From the NCBI RefSeq assembly GCF_001514535.1, contig NZ_BCNO01000003.1:185344-249343 (forward strand): DNA of 64,000 nucleotides, read 5' to 3'. The notes below the pieces were generated by a model. It was not told the DNA's origin. It worked only from the letters and a program-made list of their open reading frames with translations, and ran no database searches. This DNA is from Thermodesulfovibrio aggregans (lineage in GTDB: Bacteria > Nitrospirota > Thermodesulfovibrionia > Thermodesulfovibrionales > Thermodesulfovibrionaceae). Below are positions 53,126 through 62,380 of this stretch, piece by piece. Position 1 is the first letter of the stretch. Every line of letters starts with the position of its first letter. The position numbers and the translations under genes are program-made.

Positions 53126-54076
53126 ATGAATCCATCTCAGACTCAAAAGCCAGTTTATTTAAAGTTATCAGAAGAAGAGTTTAATCAGAAAATAGAAAAG
53201 GCTTTTGAAATTCTTAAAAACTGCACCCTCTGTCCAAGAAGTTGTAAAGTTGACAGAACCTCGGGACAAAAAGGAAGTTGTAGAGTTCTTGATAAACCCT
53301 ATGTTTCAAGCTGGGGACCCCATTTTGGAGAGGAAACTCCTCTTGTTGGAAGATATGGCTCAGGTACAATATTTTTTGGTTTCTGTAATTTGGCTTGTGT
53401 ATACTGCCAGAACTGGACAATAAGCCATCTTGGAGAAGGTGAAGAAGTCTCATATGATGAGCTTGCAGCTATTATGATTTTTCTTCAAAATTCAGGCTGT
53501 CACAACATAAATCTTGTTACACCAACTCATCAGGTGCCTCAGATTATTAAATCCATTTACATTGCCCGTGAGCAGGGTCTCAGAATTCCAATTGTTTACA
53601 ATTGCGGTGGTTATGAAGCCATTGAAACATTGCAAATTCTTGATGGCATTATTGATATTTATATGCCAGATTTTAAATATGCTGATAGTGCTCTGGCTGA
53701 AAAGTATTCAAAGATTAAAAATTATACTGAGTTTGCAAAAAAGGCTCTCAAGGAGATGCACAGGCAGGTGGGAGATCTGATTATAAATGAAGAGGGAGTT
53801 GCAGTTAGGGGGCTTCTTGTAAGACACCTCGTTTTACCTAACAATATTGCAGGAACAGAGGAGGTTGTAAAATTTATCGCTCAGGAAATCTCTAAAAATA
53901 CTTACATAAACATTATGGATCAGTACAGACCCTGCTGGCAGGCTGATCAATATCCTGAACTTTCAAGAAAAATTACTCAAAAAGAGTTTGAAGAAGCTGT
54001 AAATGCAGCCTTAAAATACGGATTAAAAAGGATTGATTGCCTTATTTATTCAAAGAGATATTACAGATGGCTCTAA
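53126..54076 (+). CDS. Radical SAM protein (pyruvate-formate-lyase-activase-like)
   Basis: A 316-residue radical SAM enzyme of the COG1313 type. Besides an N-terminal cysteine group [12 protein letters not shown] (about 33-44), the cluster-binding motif CNLACVYC (about 90-97) is present, followed by HQVPQI and [10 protein letters not shown]-like IVYNCGGYE. The family is of unknown substrate; activator of glycyl-radical or other enzymes is guessed. A TATAAT at about 53095-53100 and a GGGTGAG Shine-Dalgarno precede it. Converges with the YfcE-type gene, 27-bp overlap. Confidence 0.88.
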   Translation: MNPSQTQKPVYLKLSEEEFNQKIEKAFEILKNCTLCPRSCKVDRTSGQKGSCRVLDKPYVSSWGPHFGEETPLVGRYGSGTIFFGFCNLACVYCQNWTISHLGEGEEVSYDELAAIMIFLQNSGCHNINLVTPTHQVPQIIKSIYIAREQGLRIPIVYNCGGYEAIETLQILDGIIDIYMPDFKYADSALAEKYSKIKNYTEFAKKALKEMHRQVGDLIINEEGVAVRGLLVRHLVLPNNIAGTEEVVKFIAQEISKNTYINIMDQYRPCWQADQYPELSRKITQKEFEEAVNAALKYGLKRIDCLIYSKRYYRWL

Positions 54077-54529
54077 TCTTTCAATATCAAGAACTACAAC
54101 AGTTGCTTTTCCATAGAGCCACCCACAGGCTTCTCCAGGATTTATAATTAAAGTATTATTTATCCTGCGTATATCAACTTCATGCATATGTCCATAAACA
54201 ATCAGGTCAAATCTTCCTGATTGAGCAAGTGCCTCAAGCATCTGTGGTTCATGCATAAGAGCAATCCTTTTGCCTTCAATCTCAAACTCCCTTATCTGAG
54301 GCTGAATTCTTTCTCCATACATTTTCTTTAAAAGAACTCTATCACCATCATTGTTTCCAAAAACTCCGTAAAATTCACCTTCAAAATCCTTAAAAACTCT
54401 CCATGTAAAGGGCGATACAAAGTCACCAGCATGAATTATTGCTTTTACATTGTTTTCTTTAAAGATTTTCAATGCCTTTCTTATATTATCCATATGATCA
54501 TGGGTGTCAGAGATAATTCCTATTTTCAT
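54050..54529 (-). CDS. YfcE-type metallophosphoesterase
   Basis: A 159-residue phosphodiesterase: GIISDTHDHMDNI, HAGDFVSPF, GNNDGDR and GHMHEVD give the full metal-binding set of calcineurin-like enzymes. The MJ0936/YfcE subfamily acts on small phosphodiesters. It overlaps scpA by 23 bp. Confidence 0.93.
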   Translation of the reverse strand: MKIGIISDTHDHMDNIRKALKIFKENNVKAIIHAGDFVSPFTWRVFKDFEGEFYGVFGNNDGDRVLLKKMYGERIQPQIREFEIEGKRIALMHEPQMLEALAQSGRFDLIVYGHMHEVDIRRINNTLIINPGEACGWLYGKATVVVLDIERLEPSVISL

Positions 54530-55214
54530 TTCCTTCCTCCAGATTTATTAAAATTTTGCCAAAAGGTTTGTCCTGATAAGCACGAGCAATTCCGAGTCTT
54601 AATAATTCCAATAATGCAAGAAAGATTACTATAATTTCAACCCTTGAAGAATCGGGTTCAAAAAGTTGCTCAAAATAAACTGATTTTTTCACCTTCAAAA
54701 CATTCAAAATCTGCTCAATCTTTTCTTCAACCTTTATGGTCTCCTTTGGAATATATACTTTTGGTTGTGGTCTATCAAGTATTTTCTTTAGAGCCTGAAA
54801 AAGATCAAAGATATTCAGTTCTTCAATAAAAACCTCTTCTTCTTTAGAAGTAGTTCTTGGAAAAGCCTTTGACCATATAAGATATTGATTTTTCAGAAAA
54901 TCTGAGGCTTTTTTTATTTTTTCGTATTCAATGAGTTGTTCAACAAGTTCTTTTCTTGGGTCTTCCTCTTCTTCAAACTGTTCCTGCTTTGGAAGAAGCA
55001 TTTTTGATTTTATATAAATCAATGTAGCTGCCATAAGAAGAAACTCTGAAGCAATCTCAAGATCAAGCTCTCTCATAAGCTCTATATACTCAAGATACTG
55101 TTTTGTAATCAGTGCAATTGGAATATTGTAAATATCAACTTTATTCTGCTTGATAAGATGAAGAAGTAAATCAAGGGGACCTTCAAATACTGGCAAACTA
55201 ACCTGAATCATCAC
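54507..55214 (-). CDS. scpA: Segregation and condensation protein A
   Basis: A 235-residue kleisin with the N-terminal FEGPLDLLLHLIKQNKVDIYNI (in part), EFLLMAATLIYIKSKMLLP and a C-terminal winged helix. It bridges SMC for chromosome folding. No scpB is adjacent. GTG at 55214 or ATG at 55211 are both possible; a TAAAAT preceded by TGC (55228-55223) ends 8 nt before the GTG. Confidence 0.94.
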   Translation of the reverse strand: MMIQVSLPVFEGPLDLLLHLIKQNKVDIYNIPIALITKQYLEYIELMRELDLEIASEFLLMAATLIYIKSKMLLPKQEQFEEEEDPRKELVEQLIEYEKIKKASDFLKNQYLIWSKAFPRTTSKEEEVFIEELNIFDLFQALKKILDRPQPKVYIPKETIKVEEKIEQILNVLKVKKSVYFEQLFEPDSSRVEIIVIFLALLELLRLGIARAYQDKPFGKILINLEEGNENRNYL

Positions 55215-55263
55215 TGATTTTTATTTTAGCACACTTTAACTGGCATCTCATCTTATTTTCTTG

Positions 55264-55269
55264 TATAAT
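55264..55269 (+). promoter_or_regulatory. -10 box of moeA, leaderless layout
   Basis: TATAAT at 55264-55269 ends 7 nt before the ATG at 55277; CTGGCA at 55240-55245 with an 18-bp spacer is a possible -35. No Shine-Dalgarno sequence lies before the ATG. Confidence 0.5.
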
Positions 55270-55276
55270 AAAACTT

Positions 55277-56512
55277 ATGCTTGACAAAAGATATCTTCTT
55301 CCAGATGATGCTGTAAAGCTTATACTGAAACACCTCACTGAAAAATGCCTTCCTGTGGAAACATTGCCAATTGAGGAATGCTACGGGAGAGTAACAGCAG
55401 AGGATATTGTATCCCCTGAAGACCTTCCTGGATTTGAGCGCTCAACTGTTGATGGATTTGCTGTAAAAGCCTCTGATACATTTGGTGCCAGAGAAAGCTC
55501 TCCAGTCTATCTTACTGTAAAAGGCGATATACCTATGGGAGCTATACCAGATTTTTCTTTGTCAAACGGAGAAGTGGCATCAATTGCAACTGGAGGTATG
55601 CTTCCTGAAGGTGCGGATGCGGTTGTCATGATTGAGCATGTAAATGTAGTGTCAAAGGATTTGATTGAAGTCTTAAAGGCTGTCTCGCCAGGTGAGAATG
55701 TTATATTCCGGGATGAAGACGCAAAAAAAGGAGAAGTTGTAATAAAGGCTGGACACAGGCTTAAGCCTCAGGATATTGGAGGGCTTGCTGGTCTTGGTGT
55801 AACAACTGTTAATGTTGTAAAGAAACCTGTAGTATCTATAATTCTTACAGGAGATGAGATAGTTCCACACACAGAAAAGGTTACACCTGGAAAAGTAAGA
55901 GATGTAAACTCCTTTACACTGGCAGGCTTAAGTTATGAAAATGGTGCAGTACCTTTAAAAATGGGAATTGTGAAAGATGAATACAATAAGCTTAAGGAAA
56001 CTGTTCAAAAAGCCTATCAAATAAGTGATATCGTGCTAATTACAGGGGGGACATCTGCAGGTGTTAAGGATTTAACAGCAAAGGTGATAGATGAACTTGG
56101 CTCACCGGGTGTGCTGTTTCACGGAGTTTCAATAAAACCGGGAAAACCTGTTATTGGTGCAGTATGCAATGGCAAACCAGTCTTTGGTCTTCCTGGCCAT
56201 CCTGTAGCTGTTTACATCTGTTTTGAGCTTTTTGTAAAGCCTGTAATTAATTATATGCTTGGAGTTACTGATAAAGAGTTTAAAAAAACTGTAAAAGCAA
56301 AGATTTCAAGAAGTATTCACTCTCAAGCTGGTAGAGAAGACTTTATCAGGGTATCTCTTGAAGAACGTGATGGTGAAATCTGGGCAACTCCTCTACTCAG
56401 CAAATCAGGGCTCATAATGAGCCTTGTAAGAGCTCACGGAATTGTTAACATTCCTTCTCAGTTACTCGGAGTATCTGAAGGAGATGAAGTTTTAGTTGAA
56501 ATCATAGATTAG
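55277..56512 (+). CDS. moeA: Molybdopterin molybdenumtransferase
   Basis: A 411-residue enzyme that inserts molybdate (or tungstate) into the pterin cofactor. Motifs: FERSTVDGFAVKA (about 57), ATGGMLPEGADAVVMIE, DVNSFTLAG, ITGGTSAG, GKPVIGAVCNGKPVFGLPGHP (in part). Fits an anaerobe with molybdo- or tungsto-enzymes. Divergent from scpA with 62 bp between. Its 3' end overlaps the next, convergent gene by 11 bp. Confidence 0.96.
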   Translation: MLDKRYLLPDDAVKLILKHLTEKCLPVETLPIEECYGRVTAEDIVSPEDLPGFERSTVDGFAVKASDTFGARESSPVYLTVKGDIPMGAIPDFSLSNGEVASIATGGMLPEGADAVVMIEHVNVVSKDLIEVLKAVSPGENVIFRDEDAKKGEVVIKAGHRLKPQDIGGLAGLGVTTVNVVKKPVVSIILTGDEIVPHTEKVTPGKVRDVNSFTLAGLSYENGAVPLKMGIVKDEYNKLKETVQKAYQISDIVLITGGTSAGVKDLTAKVIDELGSPGVLFHGVSIKPGKPVIGAVCNGKPVFGLPGHPVAVYICFELFVKPVINYMLGVTDKEFKKTVKAKISRSIHSQAGREDFIRVSLEERDGEIWATPLLSKSGLIMSLVRAHGIVNIPSQLLGVSEGDEVLVEIID

Positions 56513-57374
56513 TGCTTGCTGCCCATTTTATTTGCTCTTTATATGGGATAGGAGCTCTTCCTAAAAGAGTTTCTATTGGAAGAGTTTCAGAAAAGCCACA
56601 TATATTGTCTCTCCACATCATCTTATACTGCTCACTGGCAAAAATTTTAAGAAAAAGCTTTGGGAAAGGAACAAAAATAACACTTTTTCCAAATTCTTTT
56701 GCAAAATCATGAACAATATTCCGTAGAGTTACCTTTTCATCTCCACATAATTCAAAGATGCCACTACCACTATAATCGATTGCATTAATAAAACACTCTG
56801 CTACATCTCTTACATCCACTGGCTGAAAGTAGTAGTTAGCAATGTCAGGAAAGATCAATATGGGCAGTCTTTTTAAAATTGATTTTAACTTTATGAAAAG
56901 AAGTTGTTCCGGTCCAATAATAAAGGAGGGACGAAGTATAACAAATGGTATTCCTGTCTTTATCAGTTCTCCCTCAGCTTTAAGCTTTGTTATATGATAT
57001 TTAGATGGAGCACTTTCATCAACTCCCAGAGCACTCATGTGTATTATCTTTTCAACTTGAAAATCCTTTAAAACCTCATAAAGAGCTTTTGAATACTCAT
57101 AATGGACCTTTTCAAAAGTAACTCCTTTTTTCTCCTGAATAATTCCGATTAGATGAATAACATATTGAGGATTAACGGCTTGCAAAATCTTTCTCAGTTT
57201 TTCTTGATTTGTAAAATCATCAATTTGAAAGATTTTTACCTTTTCACCGAAGAGAGCCTTTGCTTTTTGAGGACTTCTTACAACAAGATAAACTTCATGG
57301 CTTTTCTTCAAAGCCAGATTTACAATGTATCTTCCAACAAAACCAGTTCCACCTGTTATTAGAACTTTTTTCAT
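56502..57374 (-). CDS. NAD(P)-dependent epimerase-type protein (NDUFA9-like)
   Basis: A 290-residue atypical short-chain dehydrogenase: ITGGTGFVGRYIVNLAL (5-21), HLIGIIQEKKGVTFEKVHYE (in part) and YFQPVDVRDVAECF. The usual YxxxK is present as YHITK (about 131). It resembles the NDUFA9/complex-I-associated group often called NAD(P)H-binding; function unproven. The start follows the hsp20 terminator hairpin by about 10 nt. Confidence 0.85.
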   Translation of the reverse strand: MKKVLITGGTGFVGRYIVNLALKKSHEVYLVVRSPQKAKALFGEKVKIFQIDDFTNQEKLRKILQAVNPQYVIHLIGIIQEKKGVTFEKVHYEYSKALYEVLKDFQVEKIIHMSALGVDESAPSKYHITKLKAEGELIKTGIPFVILRPSFIIGPEQLLFIKLKSILKRLPILIFPDIANYYFQPVDVRDVAECFINAIDYSGSGIFELCGDEKVTLRNIVHDFAKEFGKSVIFVPFPKLFLKIFASEQYKMMWRDNICGFSETLPIETLLGRAPIPYKEQIKWAASTNL

Positions 57375-57384
57375 AAAAATTTAA

Positions 57385-57404
57385 AGGAGGGCATATGCCC
57401 TCCT
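57385..57404 (-). terminator. Terminator of hsp20
   Basis: A perfect 20-bp palindrome AGGAGGGC-ATAT-GCCCTCCT (8-bp stem, ATAT loop), followed on the minus strand by TTAAATTTTT. It stands 6 bp after the hsp20 stop. Confidence 0.8.
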
Positions 57405-57410
57405 CTGAGT

Positions 57411-57890
57411 TTATTCAATCTGTAGCTTTCTTTCTTTTTTCTTTGCCTCTTCAGTCTTAGGAATTCTTATCTCAAGCACACCATTTTCAAACTTTGCCTT
57501 TGCCTTGTCTGTCTGCACATCCACTGGAAGCCTGAATGTCCTTGAGAATGAACCATAGGAACGCTCATATCTGTAATAGTCTTTCTTTTCTACTTTTTCC
57601 TCCCTCTTCTTCTCGCCAGATATGGTGATATAGTCATCGGTAATTTTAACTTCAATGTCCTCCTTATTTATACCTGGAAGCTCTGCTTTAACGACCAAGT
57701 CATCGCCTTCTTCATATATATCCACTGCTGGAGAAATAAACTCTGCTTCTTCTCTTACTCTCGGAACAAATGACCTGAACAAAGAGAATGGTCTTCTCAT
57801 AACCTCATCAAAAAGACGCTCAATCTCCTCAAAGGGAGAAAGAATTGAAGGTTCAACCCTTGCAACATCCTTTGTTTCTTTTCTTGTCAT
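57411..57890 (-). CDS. Hsp20 small heat shock protein
   Basis: A 159-residue alpha-crystallin domain protein: IERLFDEVMRRPFSLF, PAVDIYEEGDDLVVKAELPG (in part), ITISGEKKREEKVE, YGSFSRTFRLP and FENGVLEIRIPK, plus a C-terminal I-x-I-type stretch. It holds unfolded proteins at high temperature. The in-frame GTG at 57899 is part of the Shine-Dalgarno AGGAGGTG, so the ATG at 57890 is the start. Confidence 0.95.
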   Translation of the reverse strand: MTRKETKDVARVEPSILSPFEEIERLFDEVMRRPFSLFRSFVPRVREEAEFISPAVDIYEEGDDLVVKAELPGINKEDIEVKITDDYITISGEKKREEKVEKKDYYRYERSYGSFSRTFRLPVDVQTDKAKAKFENGVLEIRIPKTEEAKKKERKLQIE

Positions 57891-57933
57891 AGCTAACACC
57901 TCCTTTTATGGTGTTATTGATATTAACTAACTA

Positions 57934-57963
57934 AATATAACATCAAAAATTCTTTTTTGTCAA
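57934..57963 (-). promoter_or_regulatory. Sigma-70-like promoter of hsp20
   Basis: Minus strand TTGACA (57963-57958), 18-bp spacer and TATATT (57939-57934), with a second TTGACA about 14 bp further upstream. No CIRCE inverted repeat is seen. Confidence 0.65.
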
Positions 57964-57996
57964 GTAGATTCTGTCAAAAATCTTATATAAACTATA

Positions 57997-59019
57997 TCAA
58001 ATTATCAAAATTTTACTTGAACTTTCCTCTAAAACTTCGCCTACTGCAGTTGCCTGGATTCCACGGGATTTTAATTTTGAAATTAGAGATTGAGCTTTCT
58101 CGGATGGCAAAGAAATAAGAAGTCCTCCAGATGTTTGAGGGTCCGAGAGAATATCAAGCGTTACAGGGTCTGTATTACCAGTGTCAACTAATTTTGAACA
58201 GTAGTTTACATTTCTTCTTCCTCCTGCTGGAACAATTCCCATGGAGGCAAACTCGTAAACTCTTGGTAGAAGTGGAACCTTATCCTTCCATATTCTTATG
58301 GTTACTTTGCTTGCCCTTGCCATCTCAAGAGCATGTCCCAAGAGTCCAAATCCTGTAATATCTGTGCAGGCATTTACACCAACCTCCATCATAACTTCTG
58401 AAGCTGTCCTGTTAAGTAAAGCCATGGTTTGAGTAAGAAGCTTTGCTGTCTCCTTGTCAAGAAGTTTTCCTTTAAGTGCTGTTGAAAGAATGCCTGTGCC
58501 AATGGGTTTTGTTAAAATCAAAATATCACCTTTTTTTGCTCCCCTATTTGTAACAAATCTCTCAGGATGAACTACTCCAGTGACTGAAACACCATATTTT
58601 ATCTCGGGGTCTTCAACACTATGTCCACCTATCATGAAAGCTCCTGCCTCGTTGAGTTTATCAGCACCACCTTTCAAAATTTCCTTTAAAATTGATTTAT
58701 CCATGTCATTTATTGGAAAGCATACGATGTTAAGTGCCAGAATAGGTTTTGCACCAGCTGCATATATATCACTTAATGCATTTGCAACAGCAATCTGTCC
58801 AAAATCATAGGGATCATCAACAATTGGTGTGAAGAAGTCGATGCTCTGTACCAATGCGATTTCATTATTTAAACGATAAATTCCTGCATCAGACCAGTCT
58901 TCAGAGCCAACCAAAATATTCGAGTCCTTTGGTAAAGGAATATATTTAAGTATTTCTTCAAGGTCCCCTGGACCTATCTTTGCTGCTCAGCCAGCAGCCT
59001 TAACTTTTTCTGTAAGCAT
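57997..59019 (-). CDS. selD: Selenide, water dikinase, a selenoprotein with an in-frame UGA
   Basis: SelD makes selenophosphate from selenide and ATP. The gene has 340 sense-plus-Sec codons if the TGA at 58989-58987 is read as selenocysteine. The N-terminus then reads KAAGUAAKIGPG: Sec at residue 11 and Lys at 14, matching the Cys17 and Lys20 spacing of E. coli SelD. Without read-through a TTG at 58914 would start the visible frame, lacking the active-site loop. Downstream features are normal (VQSIDFFTPIVDDPYDFG in part, GGHSVEDPEIKYG, TDITGFGLLGH, DPQTSGGLL). A hairpin 12 nt after the UGA looks like a SECIS element. Confidence 0.92.
58960..58989 (-). promoter_or_regulatory. bSECIS-like hairpin in selD
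   Basis: On the minus strand, 12 nt after the TGA, AGGTCC-AGG-GGACCT forms a 6-bp stem with a 3-nt loop (or 5-bp with CAGGG loop). Distance and apical G-rich loop fit bacterial selenocysteine insertion elements. Confidence 0.7.
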
Positions 59020-59070
59020 CTTTAATTCCTCTCCAAGTTTTTTTTAAATTTTATCATAATTTTTAATGAT

Positions 59071-59100
59071 TTGCCATTTAACAGTTTTATCTGATAACAT
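59071..59100 (+). promoter_or_regulatory. Promoter of mltG-ispG, leaderless layout
   Basis: TTGCCA (59071-59076), 18-bp spacer and TAACAT (59095-59100), then 6 nt to the ATG at 59107 with no Shine-Dalgarno sequence. Confidence 0.55.
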
Positions 59101-59106
59101 TAAAAA

Positions 59107-60102
59107 ATGAACCTGAAGAAAGCCTTAGCCATTGTTTTCCTCTTATATTTTTTATTTCTTGCACTCTACATAACCATAGAACTCACAAAGCCAATTAACA
59201 TTGCAGAGGATACGGAGGTATACATTCCAAAAGGAACAAGTTTTTCATCAATAGCCAAAATTTTTAAAGAAAAAGGCATCATAAGAAATGAGACTGTTTT
59301 TATCATTATTGGAAAAATTTATGGAATTGAGAAAAAGGCAAGAGCAGGATATTATTTATTCACTGAAGAAATGACAGTGCTTGATGTAATCAAAAAACTT
59401 CTTGAGGGAAAAATTTTAGAATATACCATAACAGTTATTGAAGGTGACAGTTTATACGAGGTGGCTGAAAAGCTTTCAAAAATAAATCCAGATTTTAAAA
59501 ATCAGTTGTTTGAGCTTGCTTATGATAGAGATTTTTTGCAATCTTTAAAAATAGATGCACCTTCTTTAGAAGGATATCTTTTCCCTGATACTTATAATAT
59601 TCCGAAGGGGCTGGAACTTGAAGAAATTGTAAGATTGATGGTAAAGAGATTCTGGGAGGTTTACGATTCAAAGTTAATAGAGAAAACAAAAAAAATTGGC
59701 TGGACAGTAAATCAGGTGGTTACCCTTGCATCAATAATTGAAAAGGAAGCAAAGCTTGATGAAGAAAAACCTTTGATTTCAGCGGTTTATCACAATAGAT
59801 TAAAAATTGGAATGCCTCTTCAGGCAGATCCAACTGCAATCTATGGAATTAAAAGATACAAAGATGGAGTTACAAAAAATGACCTTAAAAACAGATCACC
59901 TTACAACACTTACATAATAAAAGGACTTCCTCCAGGACCGATTGCCTCACCCGGATTAAAATCAATCTTAGCTGCTCTTAATCCAGCTAAGGTGCCGTAT
60001 CTTTACTTTGTATCCCGTGGAGATGGAAGTCATGAATTTTCAACTGATTATAAGGCACATGTTTCAGCTATAAATCAAATAAGAGGAAGCTTAGTTGATT
60101 AA
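59107..60102 (+). CDS. mltG: Endolytic transglycosylase MltG
   Basis: A 331-residue membrane-anchored wall enzyme that cuts nascent glycan strands. Membrane segment at 6-26, LysM-like part, then the YceG core with EGDSLYEVAEKL (about 118), LEGYLFPDTYN (about 155), the catalytic Glu in LASIIEKEA (about 212) and LQADPTAIYG, ending GLPPGPIASPG. Overlaps ispG by 8 bp. Confidence 0.95.
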   Translation: MNLKKALAIVFLLYFLFLALYITIELTKPINIAEDTEVYIPKGTSFSSIAKIFKEKGIIRNETVFIIIGKIYGIEKKARAGYYLFTEEMTVLDVIKKLLEGKILEYTITVIEGDSLYEVAEKLSKINPDFKNQLFELAYDRDFLQSLKIDAPSLEGYLFPDTYNIPKGLELEEIVRLMVKRFWEVYDSKLIEKTKKIGWTVNQVVTLASIIEKEAKLDEEKPLISAVYHNRLKIGMPLQADPTAIYGIKRYKDGVTKNDLKNRSPYNTYIIKGLPPGPIASPGLKSILAALNPAKVPYLYFVSRGDGSHEFSTDYKAHVSAINQIRGSLVD

Positions 60103-61156
60103 AAGAAGAAAAACAAGAAGAATTTATGTTGGAGATGTCTCAATTGGAGATAGTGCTCCTGTCAGGGTTCAGTCAATGACGAAAACAGATACCAGGGATG
60201 TAAAAGCTACTGTAAATGAGATAAGAAGGCTTGAAAAAGCAGGCTGTGAAATAGTAAGAGTTGCAGTGCCAGATGAGACCGCTGCTAAAGCTCTTGGAGA
60301 GATAAAAAGAAAGATAAAAATTCCATTAATTGCAGACATACACTTTAACTATAAGCTTGCCCTTGAGGCAATTAAGCAGGGAGTTGATGGATTAAGGATA
60401 AATCCGGGAAACATAGGAGCAAAATGGAAAGTCAAGGAAGTTGTAAATGCTGCAAAGGACAGGAGAATACCAATAAGAATAGGTGTAAATGCTGGCTCTT
60501 TACCAAAAGATTTGATAGAAAAATACGGTCACCCCTCTCCTCAGGCAATGGTTGAGGCAGCAGAAAGGCATATTGAAATTCTTGAAGAGCTTGATTTTCA
60601 TGATATTAAAATTTCACTTAAAGCCTCAGATGTTATGAAAACAGTTGAAGCATACCGCGCTTTTAGCAGTAAGTATGACTACCCTCTTCATGTTGGAATT
60701 ACAGAAACAGGACCTGTGCCTGAAGGTGTTGTAAAAAGCTCTATTGGGATAGGGCTACTTCTTCTTGAGGGCATAGGAGATACAATAAGGGTTTCTCTTA
60801 CAGACTCTTCAGTAGTTGAAGTTAATGTAGCCTATGAAATATTGAGAGTGGCAGGATTAAGACAGTTTGGAGTTGAAATAATAAGCTGTCCTACCTGTGG
60901 TAGATGTGAGGTGGATATTAAAAAAATGGTAAGAGAAGTAAAAAGAGCTTTGAGAAATATAAAAGAACCATTAAGGGTAGCTGTAATGGGTTGTTCTGTA
61001 AACGGTCCTGGAGAGGCAAAAGAAGCAGACTTTGGAGTGGCAGGTGGTCGTGGACAGGGAATAGTCTTTGCAAAAGGGAAAATTATAAAAACCGTTAAAG
61101 AATCTGAACTTGTAAAGGCTTTGATTGAGGAGATTAAGAAATCAATTGCTTGCTAA
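60095..61156 (+). CDS. ispG: 4-hydroxy-3-methylbut-2-en-1-yl diphosphate synthase
   Basis: A 353-residue iron-sulfur enzyme of the MEP isoprenoid pathway. VQSMTKTDTRDV near residue 26, PLIADIHFNYKLALE, GINPGNIG-like LRINPGNIG, and the cluster cysteines in CPTCGRCEVD (about 268) and GCSVNGPGEA (about 305). Normal length. Starts with TTG at 60095, preceded by GAGG. Supplies precursors for the polyprenyl synthase at 51061. Confidence 0.95.
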   Translation: MIKRRKTRRIYVGDVSIGDSAPVRVQSMTKTDTRDVKATVNEIRRLEKAGCEIVRVAVPDETAAKALGEIKRKIKIPLIADIHFNYKLALEAIKQGVDGLRINPGNIGAKWKVKEVVNAAKDRRIPIRIGVNAGSLPKDLIEKYGHPSPQAMVEAAERHIEILEELDFHDIKISLKASDVMKTVEAYRAFSSKYDYPLHVGITETGPVPEGVVKSSIGIGLLLLEGIGDTIRVSLTDSSVVEVNVAYEILRVAGLRQFGVEIISCPTCGRCEVDIKKMVREVKRALRNIKEPLRVAVMGCSVNGPGEAKEADFGVAGGRGQGIVFAKGKIIKTVKESELVKALIEEIKKSIAC

Positions 61157-61207
61157 AAAAATATTTTTCAGGATAAAATTAAATATTAAACTTTTACGGA
61201 GGTTAGA

Positions 61208-61408
61208 ATGAAAGAAAAAATTCATCCTGAATACAAAGAAGCAAAGGTTATATGTGCCTGTGGTGAAACATTTATTACCCGTTCAACAAAACCTGTAATC
61301 AAGGTTGATATTTGTTCCAAATGTCATCCTTTTTATACTGGAAAACAGAAAATTGTTGACACAGAAGGTAGAGTAGAGAAGTTCATGAAAAAATACGGTA
61401 AAAAGTAA
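61208..61408 (+). CDS. rpmE: Large ribosomal subunit protein bL31
   Basis: A 66-residue zinc-type L31: [22 protein letters not shown] (in part) and [15 protein letters not shown] hold four cysteines of the zinc site, then a basic tail. GGAGG lies before the ATG. Followed by a strong terminator. Confidence 0.97.
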   Translation: MKEKIHPEYKEAKVICACGETFITRSTKPVIKVDICSKCHPFYTGKQKIVDTEGRVEKFMKKYGKK

Positions 61409-61424
61409 AAATTAAAAACTTTTT

Positions 61425-61467
61425 AAAGGGGTTAGAATTGAATTTTATCTTTCTAACCCCTTTTTAT
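61425..61467 (+). terminator. Rho-independent terminator after rpmE
   Basis: Perfect 13-bp stem AAAGGGGTTAGAA (61425-61437) and its complement (61451-61463) around a 13-nt loop, followed by TTATTTG. Confidence 0.85.
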
Positions 61468-61492
61468 TTGTATTGAGAGGAGAGTATTTTAT

Positions 61493-62380
61493 ATGAAGGA
61501 TATCACAATTGGTGGACAGGCTGTAATTGAAGGTGTGATGATGAAATCAAAAGAAGGATGGGCTGTTGCTGTAAGAAATCCTGAAGGTGAGATTGTAATA
61601 AAATCAGAAAAGCTTAAAAAACCAAGTATGTTAGCAAAAATTCCTTTAGTGCGAGGTTTTTTTATTCTTATTGAAACGTTATGGCTTGGCATGAAAGCAA
61701 TAGATTTTAGTAGTAAAATCGTATTTAAAGAAGAAAAATCAAGTCCCTGGAGTCTTGCTTTATCACTTTTTCTTGCATCTGTCATTGGAGTAATTCTCTT
61801 TATCCTTTTACCCCTGTATCTGACTAAATTGTCAGGCTATTTTATTTCAATGATATCTACAAATTCCTTTGTTTTTAACCTTATTGATGGTATTCTGAGG
61901 GTATTTGTATTTATAGGTTATGTTCTTGTAATAAGTATGCTGTCCATGATGAGAAGAATTTTTGCCTATCATGGTGCTGAACACAAGGTAATAAATGCCT
62001 ACGAGGCAGGTGAAACTCTGACCGCTGAAAATGTGGAAAAATATTCAAGATTACATGTAAGATGTGGAACAAGTTTTATTTTTATTGTTCTTGTAATAAG
62101 CATACTCGTATTTTCAATGATTCCATCTTCGTGGAGTTTTGTTTTAAAGGCTCTATCAAGAGTTATTCTTTTGCCTTTAATTGCAGGAGTATCTTATGAA
62201 ATATTAAAAATTTCTGCTAGATGGCGTAATAATATAGTAGGCAGGGTTATTACATTTCCCGGTTTAATTTTTCAAAAAATAACAACCCGTGAGCCAGATA
62301 TTGAGCAGATAGAAGTTGCCTGCCAATCATTAAAGGCTGTTTTGAATCTCTCTGAAAAGGAGGTAAAAGCAAATGCTTGA
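61493..62380 (+). CDS. DUF1385 family membrane protein
   Basis: A 295-residue polytopic protein: N-terminal [13 protein letters not shown] (5-17), membrane segments near 98-122, 130-150, 195-215 and 225-245, [22 protein letters not shown] (in part) and [15 protein letters not shown]. The His residues in YHGAEHK may bind metal. Family often lies before prfA and prmC, as here; role unknown. GAGAGGAG precedes the ATG. Overlaps prfA by 8 bp. Confidence 0.9.
   Translation: MKDITIGGQAVIEGVMMKSKEGWAVAVRNPEGEIVIKSEKLKKPSMLAKIPLVRGFFILIETLWLGMKAIDFSSKIVFKEEKSSPWSLALSLFLASVIGVILFILLPLYLTKLSGYFISMISTNSFVFNLIDGILRVFVFIGYVLVISMLSMMRRIFAYHGAEHKVINAYEAGETLTAENVEKYSRLHVRCGTSFIFIVLVISILVFSMIPSSWSFVLKALSRVILLPLIAGVSYEILKISARWRNNIVGRVITFPGLIFQKITTREPDIEQIEVACQSLKAVLNLSEKEVKANA

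Noticed and set aside
57891-57990. CIRCE heat-shock operator before hsp20
   Set aside because: No TTAGCACTC-N9-GAGTGCTAA repeat; only a plain -35/-10 pair is visible.
57997-58914. SelD as a truncated pseudogene starting at 58914
   Set aside because: The upstream frame with one TGA restores the full conserved loop and the TGA is at the catalytic position beside a hairpin, so Sec read-through is the better reading.
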